Origin: S015-6 sp964479535
Lineage (GTDB): Bacteria; Desulfobacterota; DSWW01
Assembly (NCBI GenBank): GCA_964479535.1
Contig: CAYZMM010000001.1
Location: forward strand, 310,001-374,000
Length of the DNA stretch: 64,000 bases
Direction: 5' to 3'
Below are positions 17,310 to 26,246 of this stretch, one piece after another. The position numbers and the translations under genes were made by a program. How positions within the stretch are numbered: the stretch's first letter is position 1; every line of letters starts with the position of its first letter. The notes under the pieces are model-generated. The model made no database searches. It was not told the origin of the DNA and saw only the letters and a list, made by a program, of their open reading frames with translations.

Positions 17310-19007
17310 GTGTCTGTTTGCAATTCGAGCCCTGCCACCGTCCTGAAGACGCGAACGGGTCATCTCACCTTGAGAGTAAGCGGTGAGAACGGAGCCTCGA
17401 AGACCCTGCACAGCCTTTACGACCCGGAAGCAGAGGCGAGAGCCCTGGTGGAGGCGTTCCGGTTCGACGGGGACGGGGTCCTCGTCGTCCTCGGCCTCGG
17501 CCTCGGCTATCACCTCCATTACCTGGCAGCAAGATTCCCGAGGGCGGAAATCGTCGTCGTGGAGGCGCAACGGGAGATCTACGACCTGTGGAAGCGGTAT
17601 GGGGAGCACCCTGCAAGCGAGGGGAAGGTGGATTTCCTCGTCGCGTGGAGGCCGGAGGAGGCGATCCGGGAGATCACGCGGCGTCAGTTGAGGGCCGGGA
17701 TGCCGCCCCTTGGCCTGTTCTCTCTTGCGCCCGCGGTTTCCTTCTTCCCCGACTACTACCAGCCCATCGTGTCCCGGCTGGGCCGTGCCGCCAAGGTGCG
17801 GCTCTGGGACAAGCTCAAGTACGAGAAATTCACCGAAGAGGCCGTTCGCGTCGCCCTGATCGATTTCGGCTACTTCCTGACGAGAGAGATCGAGAGTGCG
17901 TTGTGCCGACTGGGGCAGAAAGTACACCGCGTTCCCGTGCGGAAGGGCGAGGACGGGCACCGGATTACATCGAGGATGATCGAAGAGATCGTCTCCTTTC
18001 GACCCGACTTCTTTCTCACCATCAATCATCTCGGCTTCGACGAGGAGGGAATCCTCGCCTCCTTCTTCCAGTCCATCGAAATGCCGGTGGGCTCCTGGTT
18101 CGTGGACAGTCCGAACCTGATCGTGAAGGCCTTCCGCGAAAACGTATCGCCTTACGTCACGCTCTTCCTCTGGGACAAGGGATACGTATCCGACATGGAG
18201 GCCCTCGGGTTCGAATCGGTCTGCTACCTTCCGCTGGCCACGGACGAGACCCTGTTCAAGCCTTTGGGTCGAAACGGGAAGAAGGGGCGGGTCCGTCCCT
18301 GCGAGGTGGGCTTCGTGGGAAACTCCATGGTGGAGCCGACAGCGAAGTGGATGGCCCGGTTGCCTCTCTCCCTGCACCCTCTGGTGGAGGCTCTTGCGGA
18401 GGAATGCCTCCGGCGCCGGACCTCTTTCGACGATCTCGTAAAGACCCGGAGGGAAGAGGACCGGCTTCGCATCGATGCTCTCGAGCCCGCCGGCAGGGCG
18501 GACCTCGAGGCGGCGGTACTCTGGAAGACCACGCAGCGCTATCGACTGCAGTGCGTCAGGACGCTCACACCCTTCGACCTGAAGGTCCACGGGGACAAGG
18601 GATGGAAAACCCTGTTGGATCGGCCCGCCGCGCTGTCTCCACCGATCGACTACTACAGGGAACTTCCCGGGTTCTACAATCAGTGCGCGATCAGCTTCAA
18701 CGCAACGAATCTTCAGATGGGTGCGGCCGTCAATCAGCGGGTCTTCGACGTGCCCGCTTGCGGGGCCTTCCTCCTGACCGACCATCAGGAGGCGTTGTGT
18801 GAGGCCTTCGAACCGGGGCGAGAAGTGGTGGTCTTCCAGGACGTGTCCGAGATACCGGACCTCATCCGACACTATCTGAAGCATCCGGCGGAGCGAAAGG
18901 CGATCGGTGAGAGAGGGAGGCAGCGGGTGCTGCAGGAGCACACCTACAGACACCGGTTGGAACAGATCATCGCACGAATGCGTTCCCGCTATCGTTCCGG
19001 CCCTTGA
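17310..19007 (+). CDS. CgeB-type glycosyltransferase with N-terminal Rossmann domain
   Basis: The 565-residue protein begins at a GTG directly after the TAG of the preceding gene. The N-terminal third (about 30-170) is Rossmann-like (VLVVLGLGLGYHLHYL then IVVVEAQ), resembling nucleotide- or SAM-binding domains found in Maf-like flagellin modification proteins. The rest is a DUF3880/CgeB-type glycosyltransferase (about 185-560) with SWFVDSPNLIVKAF, NATNLQMGAAVNQRVFDVPACGAF and the C-terminal EHTYRHRLEQI. The protein encoded at 22759-24525 has the same order of domains, so they are paralogues placed in opposite arms. Its last 41 bases overlap the convergent PilZ gene. Confidence 0.85.
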   Translation: MSVCNSSPATVLKTRTGHLTLRVSGENGASKTLHSLYDPEAEARALVEAFRFDGDGVLVVLGLGLGYHLHYLAARFPRAEIVVVEAQREIYDLWKRYGEHPASEGKVDFLVAWRPEEAIREITRRQLRAGMPPLGLFSLAPAVSFFPDYYQPIVSRLGRAAKVRLWDKLKYEKFTEEAVRVALIDFGYFLTREIESALCRLGQKVHRVPVRKGEDGHRITSRMIEEIVSFRPDFFLTINHLGFDEEGILASFFQSIEMPVGSWFVDSPNLIVKAFRENVSPYVTLFLWDKGYVSDMEALGFESVCYLPLATDETLFKPLGRNGKKGRVRPCEVGFVGNSMVEPTAKWMARLPLSLHPLVEALAEECLRRRTSFDDLVKTRREEDRLRIDALEPAGRADLEAAVLWKTTQRYRLQCVRTLTPFDLKVHGDKGWKTLLDRPAALSPPIDYYRELPGFYNQCAISFNATNLQMGAAVNQRVFDVPACGAFLLTDHQEALCEAFEPGREVVVFQDVSEIPDLIRHYLKHPAERKAIGERGRQRVLQEHTYRHRLEQIIARMRSRYRSGP

Positions 19008-19467
19008 AGGGCCCGTCCGATGCCGGCGTATCCAGACTTTCCGGCTCCTCTTCCGCCATGGGGGGAGCGTGGTCTCGCCGGGGCGTCCGGATCCTTCTCC
19101 AGGCTGCATCCAGCTGCCGGATGTGGTGTTCCTGCTTCAGGTAGTCGAGGTAGCGGTCGAGCGCCTCCTGGCTTTCCTTGTCCATGTCCCGGAAGGACAG
19201 ACCGTAGCGGACAGGACCCTGCCCCGGCCGATCCGGTCCGACCCGCTCCCAGACGATCGTGGCCCTTGCGACGGAGGCGTCCTGTCTCGCGGGCACAGGC
19301 AATTCGAGGGACAGGATCGATCCGACGCGGCCCAGCGGTCGGGTGCTCTCCACAAGGCAGCCGGAATGCGAGATGTCCAGAATGCGGTAGGGAGACGCCC
19401 CCGGAGGACCGGAAGGCGCCAGGGGGCACGCGGGCAGCCGTTCTTGTTGTCGCTTGTCGGTGTTCAC
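18967..19467 (-). CDS. PilZ-domain protein, probable c-di-GMP receptor
   Basis: A 166-residue single-domain protein. The c-di-GMP binding residues of PilZ are present: RxxxR (RQQER, residues 6-10) and DxSxxG (DISHSG, about residue 31). The C-terminus is a basic, helical tail (about 115-166). PilZ proteins bind c-di-GMP and modulate motility, stator function or polysaccharide synthesis. The gene sits where the two arms of the glycosyltransferase island converge and overlaps the 3' end of the plus-strand operon by 41 bases, so it may couple c-di-GMP to flagellar function or modification. A possible sigma-54 site lies about 65 bases upstream. Confidence 0.85.
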   Translation of the reverse strand: MNTDKRQQERLPACPLAPSGPPGASPYRILDISHSGCLVESTRPLGRVGSILSLELPVPARQDASVARATIVWERVGPDRPGQGPVRYGLSFRDMDKESQEALDRYLDYLKQEHHIRQLDAAWRRIRTPRRDHAPPMAEEEPESLDTPASDGPFKGRNDSGNAFVR

Positions 19468-19532
19468 GTATAGCCTTTCAGGATCTCGTCGGCCCAGGCC
19501 TTCCTAATGGTTCTCTTCGTCCCCCCGAGGGG

Positions 19533-19549
19533 TTCAAATCCTGTGCCAA
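19533..19549 (-). promoter_or_regulatory. Possible sigma-54 promoter of the PilZ gene (non-canonical -12)
   Basis: The minus strand reads TTGGCACAGGATTTGAA: a perfect TGGCAC -24 box and correct spacing, but the -12 dinucleotide is GA rather than the nearly invariant GC. It closely resembles the site at 28479-28495. Start would be near 19521. Confidence 0.4.
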
Positions 19550-19605
19550 TGAAAAGATTTCCACCGGCTCAAGAAAACTCGAATATATTTCTATTTGTAT
19601 TTTAT

Positions 19606-19622
19606 ATGCTTATGTTAAGCAT
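19606..19622. repeat. Perfect 7-base dyad in an AT-rich intergenic patch
   Basis: ATGCTTA-TGT-TAAGCAT lies within an AT-rich patch (about 19575-19640) that contrasts with the GC-rich surroundings. It lies between the 19693 gene and PilZ. It may be an operator or UP-like element; there is no U-run in the minus direction to support a terminator. Confidence 0.4.
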
Positions 19623-19692
19623 TTAAAGTACTGCTTGACCATGAAACCGGGCTCCGGAACCCCGAGGGGAGGACCGAAATGAAGGCACTTTC

Positions 19693-20712
19693 TTATCTTG
19701 GGGACTTTTTTTCCTCTGCGAGGGCCTCCCTGGCACGGGACCGCCATTCCTCGTACACGGCCGACCGAAGCGGGCGGCTCTCCAGACCGAGCCGCGCCGT
19801 GGTCTCCACGCCCGCCCAGTCCCCTTCCTTCGCTTGTTCCCGGCACAAGACCAGGAAGGGATCCACCCCGAGCCTCTCGGCCGCCCTTCGAGCGTCCTCT
19901 TCCCGCCCGCCCCACAGCCGGACGATCTCCTCGGCCGTCTCTTTCGCAGGGGTCTCGTACGTCTCCGAGTCCTCTTCGTAGAGGCTCAGCAGATACAAGC
20001 GAAGAACCGGGCTTTCCGGATAGGCTTCCACTTGTGCTTCACATTCCCGAACGGAACGCGCCAGAGACCGAACCCGCCCCAGGTATTCCCTTCTCACCTC
20101 CTCGACCGTTCCTTCGGCCCAGCGGGGCTTCAGAAAACGGACGATCTCCGCCGCCGCCCGGTTCACGGCCTCCGGGACTTCCTCGATCGTCTCCGCCGAC
20201 TGGCTGGAGGTGAAGACGGCCCCCTGTCCAGGCCCCGGTTCCGTGATCTCGATCACCAGGCTCTTCCTCCTCCCGGTCGAGACCACCCTCCCGATCGCGT
20301 GGTAGTCTGCGGGAAAGCGTGCCCGTGCCTTCTGCAGCAAGCGCTTGCGCAGCCAGAAGAAGACCTCCGCATCCCGGGTCTCCCCTCCCTCTTCCCAGAG
20401 GCCCTTCACCAGCCATGGCCGGGGCTCCAGGGAATGGGTCCACTCGTACACGGTCTTCGCAGGGATCAACTCCAGCCATCTGTACCGGGAGAGTCCCGCC
20501 TCGAGAAGAGGAGCCAGGTCCCCGTCCAGGCTCGCCCTGGAGGTGGAGGTGTAGAAGGGCAGGATGCACATCCGGATCACATGGGGAGGACGCGGATGCA
20601 CCTCCGCAGGAGCGGCCTGGCCGCGAAGAGCAGGAACGATCACGCCCAGCGTCACCAGAAAGGCCCCAAGCTTCGCGTGCCGACTGCACATGCGCTTTCT
20701 CCTGCAGGCCAT
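19693..20712 (-). CDS. Periplasmic protein with TolB/CsgG-like N-terminus
   Basis: The 339-residue product has a basic N-terminus and a signal peptide (about 10-35, LGAFLVTLGVIVPALRG ending near QAAPA). The following strand-helix region (IRMCILPFYTSTS, then LEAGLSRYRWLELIPAKTVYEW) resembles the first domain of CsgG/TolB/GNA1162-type periplasmic proteins. The C-terminal half is helical and could form TPR-like hairpins. ATG 20712 is chosen because GGAGGA precedes it; an ATG 42 bases upstream lacks this. It is the last gene of the minus-strand arm and ends 225 bases before PilZ. The function is unknown. Confidence 0.65.
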   Translation of the reverse strand: MACRRKRMCSRHAKLGAFLVTLGVIVPALRGQAAPAEVHPRPPHVIRMCILPFYTSTSRASLDGDLAPLLEAGLSRYRWLELIPAKTVYEWTHSLEPRPWLVKGLWEEGGETRDAEVFFWLRKRLLQKARARFPADYHAIGRVVSTGRRKSLVIEITEPGPGQGAVFTSSQSAETIEEVPEAVNRAAAEIVRFLKPRWAEGTVEEVRREYLGRVRSLARSVRECEAQVEAYPESPVLRLYLLSLYEEDSETYETPAKETAEEIVRLWGGREEDARRAAERLGVDPFLVLCREQAKEGDWAGVETTARLGLESRPLRSAVYEEWRSRAREALAEEKKSPR

Positions 20713-20781
20713 GGGATTTCCTCCATCGAAAACCCCTCCGCTGTTCGAAGACACCGAAGAGGACCTGCCGCCGACGGGCCG

Positions 20782-21186
20782 TCAGGCGGCCTGCGACATG
20801 CCTTTGAGCAACCCGTCCCAGCCGCCCAGCTTCTCGGAAAACTCGTACTCCAGGATGTCGGCCAGGTGCACCCAGTCCTCGCTTTCCTGGGCACCTACGG
20901 CCATCTTCAACAGGTCGGCCATCTCCCGGGACTCCTGGTCGAGGGCCTCGATGGAGCCCTGTTGTCCCTCCTCGGTGAAGGGCCTGCATCTGCGCACGTC
21001 CTCGAGGAAGGAGACGAGTATGGCGAAGTCGTCCAGCACCTTGGAGAGCAGTTCGTTCCCTTCCTGGATCTCTCCGGACCGCAGGTGATGGGCCGACTCC
21101 AGAAGGAAGCCGGACAGGGTCGTACAGGCCTCGGCCGCCTCCTGCAAGGTCTTCAGAATGGTGTCCCGCAGTTTCACGTCATCCAT
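20782..21186 (-). CDS. Small all-helical protein of unknown function
   Basis: A 134-residue acidic protein, predicted helical throughout, starting MDDVKLRDTILKTLQEA. It has no signal peptide or membrane segment. The ATG at 21186 follows a strong AAAGGAGGG, and it overlaps the preceding GT9 gene by eight bases, so it is translated with the glycosyltransferase operon. Size and helical character resemble small flagellar chaperones, but no sequence family was recognised and this is only a shape argument. Confidence 0.6.
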   Translation of the reverse strand: MDDVKLRDTILKTLQEAAEACTTLSGFLLESAHHLRSGEIQEGNELLSKVLDDFAILVSFLEDVRRCRPFTEEGQQGSIEALDQESREMADLLKMAVGAQESEDWVHLADILEYEFSEKLGGWDGLLKGMSQAA

Positions 21187-22780
21187 GAGATGTACCCTCC
21201 TTTCGGTTCGGACCGAATCCGAAACGGTGATGGATTTGCTCTGCAACGCCGCCATAGAGAGAGGAAGACTCCCGGAGGAAGACGAAGGGGTCGCGTACCG
21301 GCAATGCCTCTCTCCGCAGCAGGAGATAGTGTATGACGGGCGAGAGGTCTTCCGCTTCCAATGCCAGCCGCTTCATCTCCTGTTCCGTAGTCCCCAGGTT
21401 GCTGCGCAGCACCTCCACCTGGTCGGTTGCGGAGCCCTTGCCGTTCCCGGCGGCTCCGAGCCGGCGCATCAGCCCCGACGACCTTCGCAAGAGGGCTTCG
21501 AGGCGTTTCCAGCCAGGATCGTCGTTCAGCGGCGACGCCTCCGGCAACTCCTCGGGCCGGGAACGGGTTTCGAGGAGGGCGTGCCAGAACCCCTTGTACA
21601 CCGCCAGTCGTCGGTCTTCGAGGGTCGGGCTCTCCGTCGCAAAGGAGAGGCAGCCCTCCTCGTCGAAGCAGGCCCGGTAGCAGGCGACATCCGCCGGAAG
21701 GCCCGCCGGCACACCCGTCTCGCCGTTCATGAGCCCCAGGATCGCCCTGTATACGAATTCCGCACGCACCCGCTCTTTGCAGACCGGCTTCATGCAGGAG
21801 ACGTGAAAGGAGCAGGGCGCACAGGCCGTTCGGGCCTGAAACACGAGATGGCCTCTGCCGTAAGGCCCGGTCTCGCGGAAGAAGACCGGCCCGACGGAGA
21901 CCACGATAACGGGCGTCCCCACGGCAGCCGCCACGTGCTGCGTACCGGTATCGTTCGTCACCAGGACCCTGCAGTGCTCGAGGACGCCGCCGAGTTCTCC
22001 CACGCCCGTTCTTCCGGCGAGGCTGATGGAACCCGGGATCCGGCCGCCGATCCGCTCGCAAAGGGCCGCCTCTGCCGCAACCCCGAACAACAGAACCCGC
22101 GCGTTCAGGCCGTGTTGGAGCGCCTGCCCCAGCCGCACGAACTCCCTTTCGCTCCAGCACTTCTCCTTCTGGCTCGCAGACACCTGGAACCCGACCAGGA
22201 GATCCCGCTGCGGGTTCACGCCGGAACCCGCCAACAGGGCCTGTGCGTTTTCACGATCCTCTGAAGACAGGGACATGCGAAGCCGGCGGGGCCCACGTAC
22301 GTCCATGGCGCGCAGCCATATGTCGACCAGATGGAACGGGTTCGCTCTGCGGTTGGACATCATGGCCACGAGATAGGCGGACCAAGGATCCACGGCCTGA
22401 AAGGACCCGTCGTCACCCAGCCACATCCCACGGCAGGCCTTGTGCGCGATCAGCGAGCAGAAGGAAGCGGCGGATCGGGAAGGGGTCAGGTTGAAGACGA
22501 GGTCGTACGGATCCTCCCCGTTGACGGACCGGACGAGCTCGGCAAGGCGACGATGGCCCTGGATGAGACCCTCTTTTCCCGAAAGGGTCTGAAGAAGGGA
22601 GTGGACCGGAAAGGGCACGACCGCGTCCACGTCGATCCTTTTCGCCACATTCAGGAAGGATTCGTTCAGAAGCAGGGAGATCCTGGCCTCGGGACGCGCC
22701 TCCCGCAGGGCCTGAATCAGCGGCGTCATCTGAAGGATGTCCCCCATGCGCATGAGGTTCACCAGGAGGAGATTCGGCAC
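21179..22780 (-). CDS. GT9 heptosyltransferase-like protein with C-terminal extension
   Basis: The 533-residue protein has a GT9 core (about 1-350): start LLLVNLMRMGDILQMTPLI, KEKCWSEREFVRLGQAL, and the donor-site segment VTNDTGTQHVAAAVGTPVIVV. A cysteine cluster follows (CAPCSFHVSCMKPVC, near 318-332), as in several GT9 proteins. About 170 further residues are helical and not part of GT9. GT9 enzymes usually transfer heptose from ADP-heptose. With the neighbouring CgeB-type and GT9 proteins and the flagellin genes nearby, transfer to flagellin or a flagellar glycan is plausible. The start overlaps the upstream CgeB-type gene by 22 bases. Confidence 0.87.
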   Translation of the reverse strand: MPNLLLVNLMRMGDILQMTPLIQALREARPEARISLLLNESFLNVAKRIDVDAVVPFPVHSLLQTLSGKEGLIQGHRRLAELVRSVNGEDPYDLVFNLTPSRSAASFCSLIAHKACRGMWLGDDGSFQAVDPWSAYLVAMMSNRRANPFHLVDIWLRAMDVRGPRRLRMSLSSEDRENAQALLAGSGVNPQRDLLVGFQVSASQKEKCWSEREFVRLGQALQHGLNARVLLFGVAAEAALCERIGGRIPGSISLAGRTGVGELGGVLEHCRVLVTNDTGTQHVAAAVGTPVIVVSVGPVFFRETGPYGRGHLVFQARTACAPCSFHVSCMKPVCKERVRAEFVYRAILGLMNGETGVPAGLPADVACYRACFDEEGCLSFATESPTLEDRRLAVYKGFWHALLETRSRPEELPEASPLNDDPGWKRLEALLRRSSGLMRRLGAAGNGKGSATDQVEVLRSNLGTTEQEMKRLALEAEDLSPVIHYLLLRREALPVRDPFVFLRESSSLYGGVAEQIHHRFGFGPNRKEGTSHG

Positions 22781-24525
22781 CCTGCTTCCTCCTTGAAGGC
22801 CATCAGCGTGAGGAACACTCGATCCTCCCAGCAGAGCTGTTTCTTTTCACCGATCAACCGGACCACCTCCTCCAGCTCCGGAAAGGGGCCTGCGGCGAAA
22901 GGCGCAAGATACTCCCGAAGCTCAGGGGGACACGATGCAGCCTCCCCTCGGCCCCGCCCCTTCTCGCGGCTCCTCCCCTGGAACCCGTGTTCGAACAGCG
23001 TGCCGAGCAGCTCCTTCATGCGGAGCAGGTAGGTGTGCTCCGCCAGGACGCGCCTTCGCCCCCTTTCTGCAAAGGCGAGCCGCTCCTCCTCGCGGTCGAG
23101 GAAATGGTCGATCTTCTCCCTTGCGTCCTTCAGCCCCTCGAAGACCACGACCTCCCGGTCGTCGAAGACCTCCGGAAGCATGCTTCTCTTGTCCACCAGC
23201 TGAAAGGCCCCGCAGGCGGCGATTTCGAAGGCTCTGGGATTCACGAAATCGCCGTGCGGATCGATCGCCTCGTGGTGCGAGGAGGAGTGGACGTTCAGGT
23301 TGATGCGCGAGGCGTTGAAGATCTTCACGGTCTCCTCGGTGCTCACTCTTCTGCCGCCCTCCTGCACCACCTCCGCCAGGACCGCCGGCGATCCCCCCCA
23401 CTCGTTCCCCCAGACCTTCATGCGGGGCGAGGCGAGCCGCGCCAGGACGTTCCGGCGGTTCCGGTAGCCGGCGCCCACGAAGGAGACAGCGCTTCCGTAC
23501 CGCTCCCTCTCCTCCTGCGACAGGAAGCAGGGCCTGTGGACCCGCGGCTGCGCCGCCAGCGGCAGGCACCTCACCAGCGGTGCGCCTGCGGCCTGAACAG
23601 CGTCCTGTGCCTCCCGTTGAATCACGAAGAAGGCGTCCGTTCTTGATGCGATTCGCTTCCAGTAGGGCATCCGCAGGAAATCCTCGACGAACCAGTAGGC
23701 CACGGTCGTGCCGCGGTCCCGCATCCTGCTGAGGCTCTCTTCACCCACCGGGGCCTGGGCAAGTATGAGTGCCACGTCCGGAGAGAAGACCTCGGCCCGT
23801 CGCTCGACGAGCCGGGAGAGGAGCGTCTCCATGGGCCGAAGGAGGTCGTTCCCCTGATCCCAGTCCTGCAGCTCGTTGTACCCGGGGTGGAAGGCGGCCA
23901 GGTCCACGAAGGAAACGGTGTGACCCAGTTCTTCGAGGCCGTCCCGGACGAAGCAGGCGATCGGGTAGGACCCTCCGTACACCGGACCGACCACCAGCAC
24001 GCGCAGGGACTCGGTCCCGTGGGCACGGTAGGAAGAAAGGGCCTCGAGGGTCTCCAGAAACCTGCCGTGGATCTGTCTCGACGGGGGATGGACGTACCAG
24101 TCTTCCCGGTCCAGCGGGATCTGCTCCGCCACCTCCGCCGGGGCGGCCTGCACGAGCAGGCGGGTCCTGTCCAGCACGTGGCCGAGGTCCCGGTCCTCCA
24201 GTACGGCCCGAAGCAACGCCGCGTCCGGCTCCACGACGACCAGGTCCTCTGCCCGCCCGACGTCGAGAAGCGACTCGAGGTGGTAGCCGTCGCCGAAGCC
24301 GATGACCCACGGATGGAGGGACGGGTGTCCTGCGGTACACCGGGCCGCCTCCCTGCACGGGTCGAACTCCGAGTGGAGCAGCCTGCCCCGGTAACGGTGC
24401 ACAGGCAATCCCGTCCGGCCCATCCGGAGTTCCACTTCGGTGGGGCGATCGAGGCTCTCGATCAGGCGGGCCGCCTCAGGCTGCCGCCGCCTCAACACGG
24501 AAAGGTTCTTTTCCAGTAAGCGCAT
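22759..24525 (-). CDS. CgeB-type glycosyltransferase with N-terminal Rossmann domain
   Basis: The 588-residue protein repeats the architecture of the 17310-19007 product: a Rossmann-like domain (about 70-165; WVIGFGDGYHLESLL, LVVVEPDAALLRAVL), then a CgeB-type glycosyltransferase (about 175-520) with AYWFVEDFLRMPYWKRI, INLNVHSSSHH, FEIAACGAFQLVD and AEHTYLLRMKELL, and a short helical tail. The family is named after Bacillus CgeB, involved in spore-coat glycosylation. The start lies inside the 3' end of the upstream GT9 gene (50-base overlap) and its stop overlaps the next GT9 gene, so the three are translationally coupled. The transferred sugar is unknown. Confidence 0.85.
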   Translation of the reverse strand: MRLLEKNLSVLRRRQPEAARLIESLDRPTEVELRMGRTGLPVHRYRGRLLHSEFDPCREAARCTAGHPSLHPWVIGFGDGYHLESLLDVGRAEDLVVVEPDAALLRAVLEDRDLGHVLDRTRLLVQAAPAEVAEQIPLDREDWYVHPPSRQIHGRFLETLEALSSYRAHGTESLRVLVVGPVYGGSYPIACFVRDGLEELGHTVSFVDLAAFHPGYNELQDWDQGNDLLRPMETLLSRLVERRAEVFSPDVALILAQAPVGEESLSRMRDRGTTVAYWFVEDFLRMPYWKRIASRTDAFFVIQREAQDAVQAAGAPLVRCLPLAAQPRVHRPCFLSQEERERYGSAVSFVGAGYRNRRNVLARLASPRMKVWGNEWGGSPAVLAEVVQEGGRRVSTEETVKIFNASRINLNVHSSSHHEAIDPHGDFVNPRAFEIAACGAFQLVDKRSMLPEVFDDREVVVFEGLKDAREKIDHFLDREEERLAFAERGRRRVLAEHTYLLRMKELLGTLFEHGFQGRSREKGRGRGEAASCPPELREYLAPFAAGPFPELEEVVRLIGEKKQLCWEDRVFLTLMAFKEEAGCRISSW

Positions 24526-25882
24526 CCCTCATCTCTCTCAGCTCTGCCCAGCCTCTCTGAAGTACGTCCTGAAGACGAAGCCGGTCCGGAACGGGCAGGG
24601 TATCCGGAACAGCGGACCCGAGGTTCTCGCCGACCTCCATGAGCAGGGACCGGTCCACCCGGTAGTGATCCAGGAAGAGGCGCAGGGTCCCGGCAGGGGA
24701 CGGCATGCTTCCGTCGGCCTTCCCAAGGTATTCGCCGGCGCATGCCCGATAGAGAAAGCCGATGATGTCCTCCCGGCCGGCCTCCTTTCTCGTCAGGGGC
24801 CGATACCAGAGCCACTCCTCGGAGAAATCGGAAGCGAAGAGCCGGATCCCGGAACAGGGTTCCACCGGCTCGTCCTTTAAAAGACGCACAACCGTATCCG
24901 GACGGACCGCCCTACGGCAGTCCTGCCCGTCACAGGAGTCGTCCTCCCTGCAGGGACCGCAGGAAGGCGTCGCCTGCAGCACGACGTGACCGTGGCCGTA
25001 GGGGCCCGTCTCGAACAGGTAGGCAGGGCCGAAAAAGAGGGCCAGACAGGGAACCCCCCGTCGAGCGGCCAGGTGCAGGGTGCCCGTGTCGGCGGAAAGC
25101 AGCCGGTCGCAGGCACCCAGCATCTCCAGGAGATCCTCCAGGGACGTCTTGCCCACCAGGTCGTGCAGCCGGGGCGACCCGGTCAGACGTACGATCCGTT
25201 CGGCCAGGGGCCTCTCCCGTTCCTCGCCGAACAGGATCACCTCGCAACCGACCTCATCCCGGAGTCGGCGGATCACCTCGATGAAGCTCTCCACTCCCCA
25301 TGTCCGTTTTTCACATCGGGTCGCGACCTGGATACCGAGGACGCTCCTTTCGGAAAGAGGGGCTCGCTCCTTCGCGCCGAGAAGCGCTGAAGGGATCCTG
25401 CGACGCGAGTGAAGCCGAAAGAAGTCGACCAGATGAATACGGTTCCAGCGCCTGTCCGATTGGAGCAGCCGGGAGACCAGATCCACCCAGGGGTCGCCGA
25501 AGGAGCCGTCCAGACCGTCCCGGAATCCCTGCACATGCGCCTTTCCACGAATCGTTTCCGTCACGGTGACAGGCAGCCTACCAAAGTTGAGGTTGATGAT
25601 CCGCTCGAATCCCCGGGTGGAAAGAGGCCGCAGTTCCTCGGCCAAGTCCGTCCACAGGCCCGTCCAGGGTCTGCCTTCCCGGAACCCCCGCAGTGTTCTT
25701 TCCAGGTCCAGGGTATAGACCGCCTCGAGGGACGGGACACGGGCCCGGAGGAACGTCTCGAGCCTCTTGTCGACGAGGACCGAGACCCGCTGCCTCTCCG
25801 CCTCCACGAGGTCGTCGAGCAGATACAGGCTCTGGGTGAGATCACCCATCCGTGCGAGCTGGGAAACGAGTACACCGGACAA
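24476..25882 (-). CDS. GT9 heptosyltransferase-like protein
   Basis: A 468-residue GT9 protein: LVSQLARMGDLTQSLYLL at the N-terminus, CEKRTWGVESFIEVIRRL, and SADTGTLHLAARRGVPCLALF at the donor site, then the cysteine cluster CGPCREDDSCDGQDC (near 290-330) and a helical extension. The start is TTG 25882, placed by GGGGGAGGTGCAAGG just upstream; the frame stays open for 495 bases further but that part has a low-complexity, Arg/Ser/Pro-rich translation and contains the sigma-54 promoter. It is the first gene of the GT9-CgeB-GT9 operon. Related ferric-ion-binding cysteine clusters are known from autotransporter heptosyltransferases; equivalence here is inference. Confidence 0.85.
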   Translation of the reverse strand: MSGVLVSQLARMGDLTQSLYLLDDLVEAERQRVSVLVDKRLETFLRARVPSLEAVYTLDLERTLRGFREGRPWTGLWTDLAEELRPLSTRGFERIINLNFGRLPVTVTETIRGKAHVQGFRDGLDGSFGDPWVDLVSRLLQSDRRWNRIHLVDFFRLHSRRRIPSALLGAKERAPLSERSVLGIQVATRCEKRTWGVESFIEVIRRLRDEVGCEVILFGEERERPLAERIVRLTGSPRLHDLVGKTSLEDLLEMLGACDRLLSADTGTLHLAARRGVPCLALFFGPAYLFETGPYGHGHVVLQATPSCGPCREDDSCDGQDCRRAVRPDTVVRLLKDEPVEPCSGIRLFASDFSEEWLWYRPLTRKEAGREDIIGFLYRACAGEYLGKADGSMPSPAGTLRLFLDHYRVDRSLLMEVGENLGSAVPDTLPVPDRLRLQDVLQRGWAELREMRDALTGKEPFRVEAAAA

Positions 25883-26246
25883 CCTTGCACCTCCCCCTGC
25901 TCCGCGCGTTCGGAGCGGGGATCCGCCTCGAGGATTTCGGCCCGGGGCCGCGCTCTTGTCTTCACCTGGGAAGGGGAACAGCAAGTTCTGTACCACCCCC
26001 TTGCGCGGCTCGATCGCGGTGGGAGGCGGGAGGTGCGACGCGCTCCGCCGCGTCCGACTGCAGGCGTACGGAAGTCGGTCCACATAAAAACTATAGAATG
26101 GTTTCAAATGCTTAGAACGAGAGGCGGTGCCTGTGGACGGTCTGGGCGCGGCGCGGTCTGCAAGGAGGCGGATGGGCAGAGGCGCGGGGAAAACCGTCAA
26201 GGAATTGGGGGCGCACGCCAAGGAACGTGTGGAACCGGACAGACCG
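25883..26246. other. 364-base gene-free stretch with promoter
   Basis: Between the two glycosyltransferase genes no coding frame was convincing. It contains the sigma-54 site at 25980-25996, the leader of the GT9 operon, and a short AT-rich patch around 26088-26112. No clear terminator for the upstream gene was found. Confidence 0.6.
25980..25996 (-). promoter_or_regulatory. Sigma-54 promoter of the GT9-CgeB-GT9 operon
   Basis: The minus strand reads GTGGTACAGAACTTGCT with GG-N10-GC and the consensus -12 TTGCT. The predicted start is near 25969, leaving a leader of about 87 bases to the TTG start. Confidence 0.78.
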
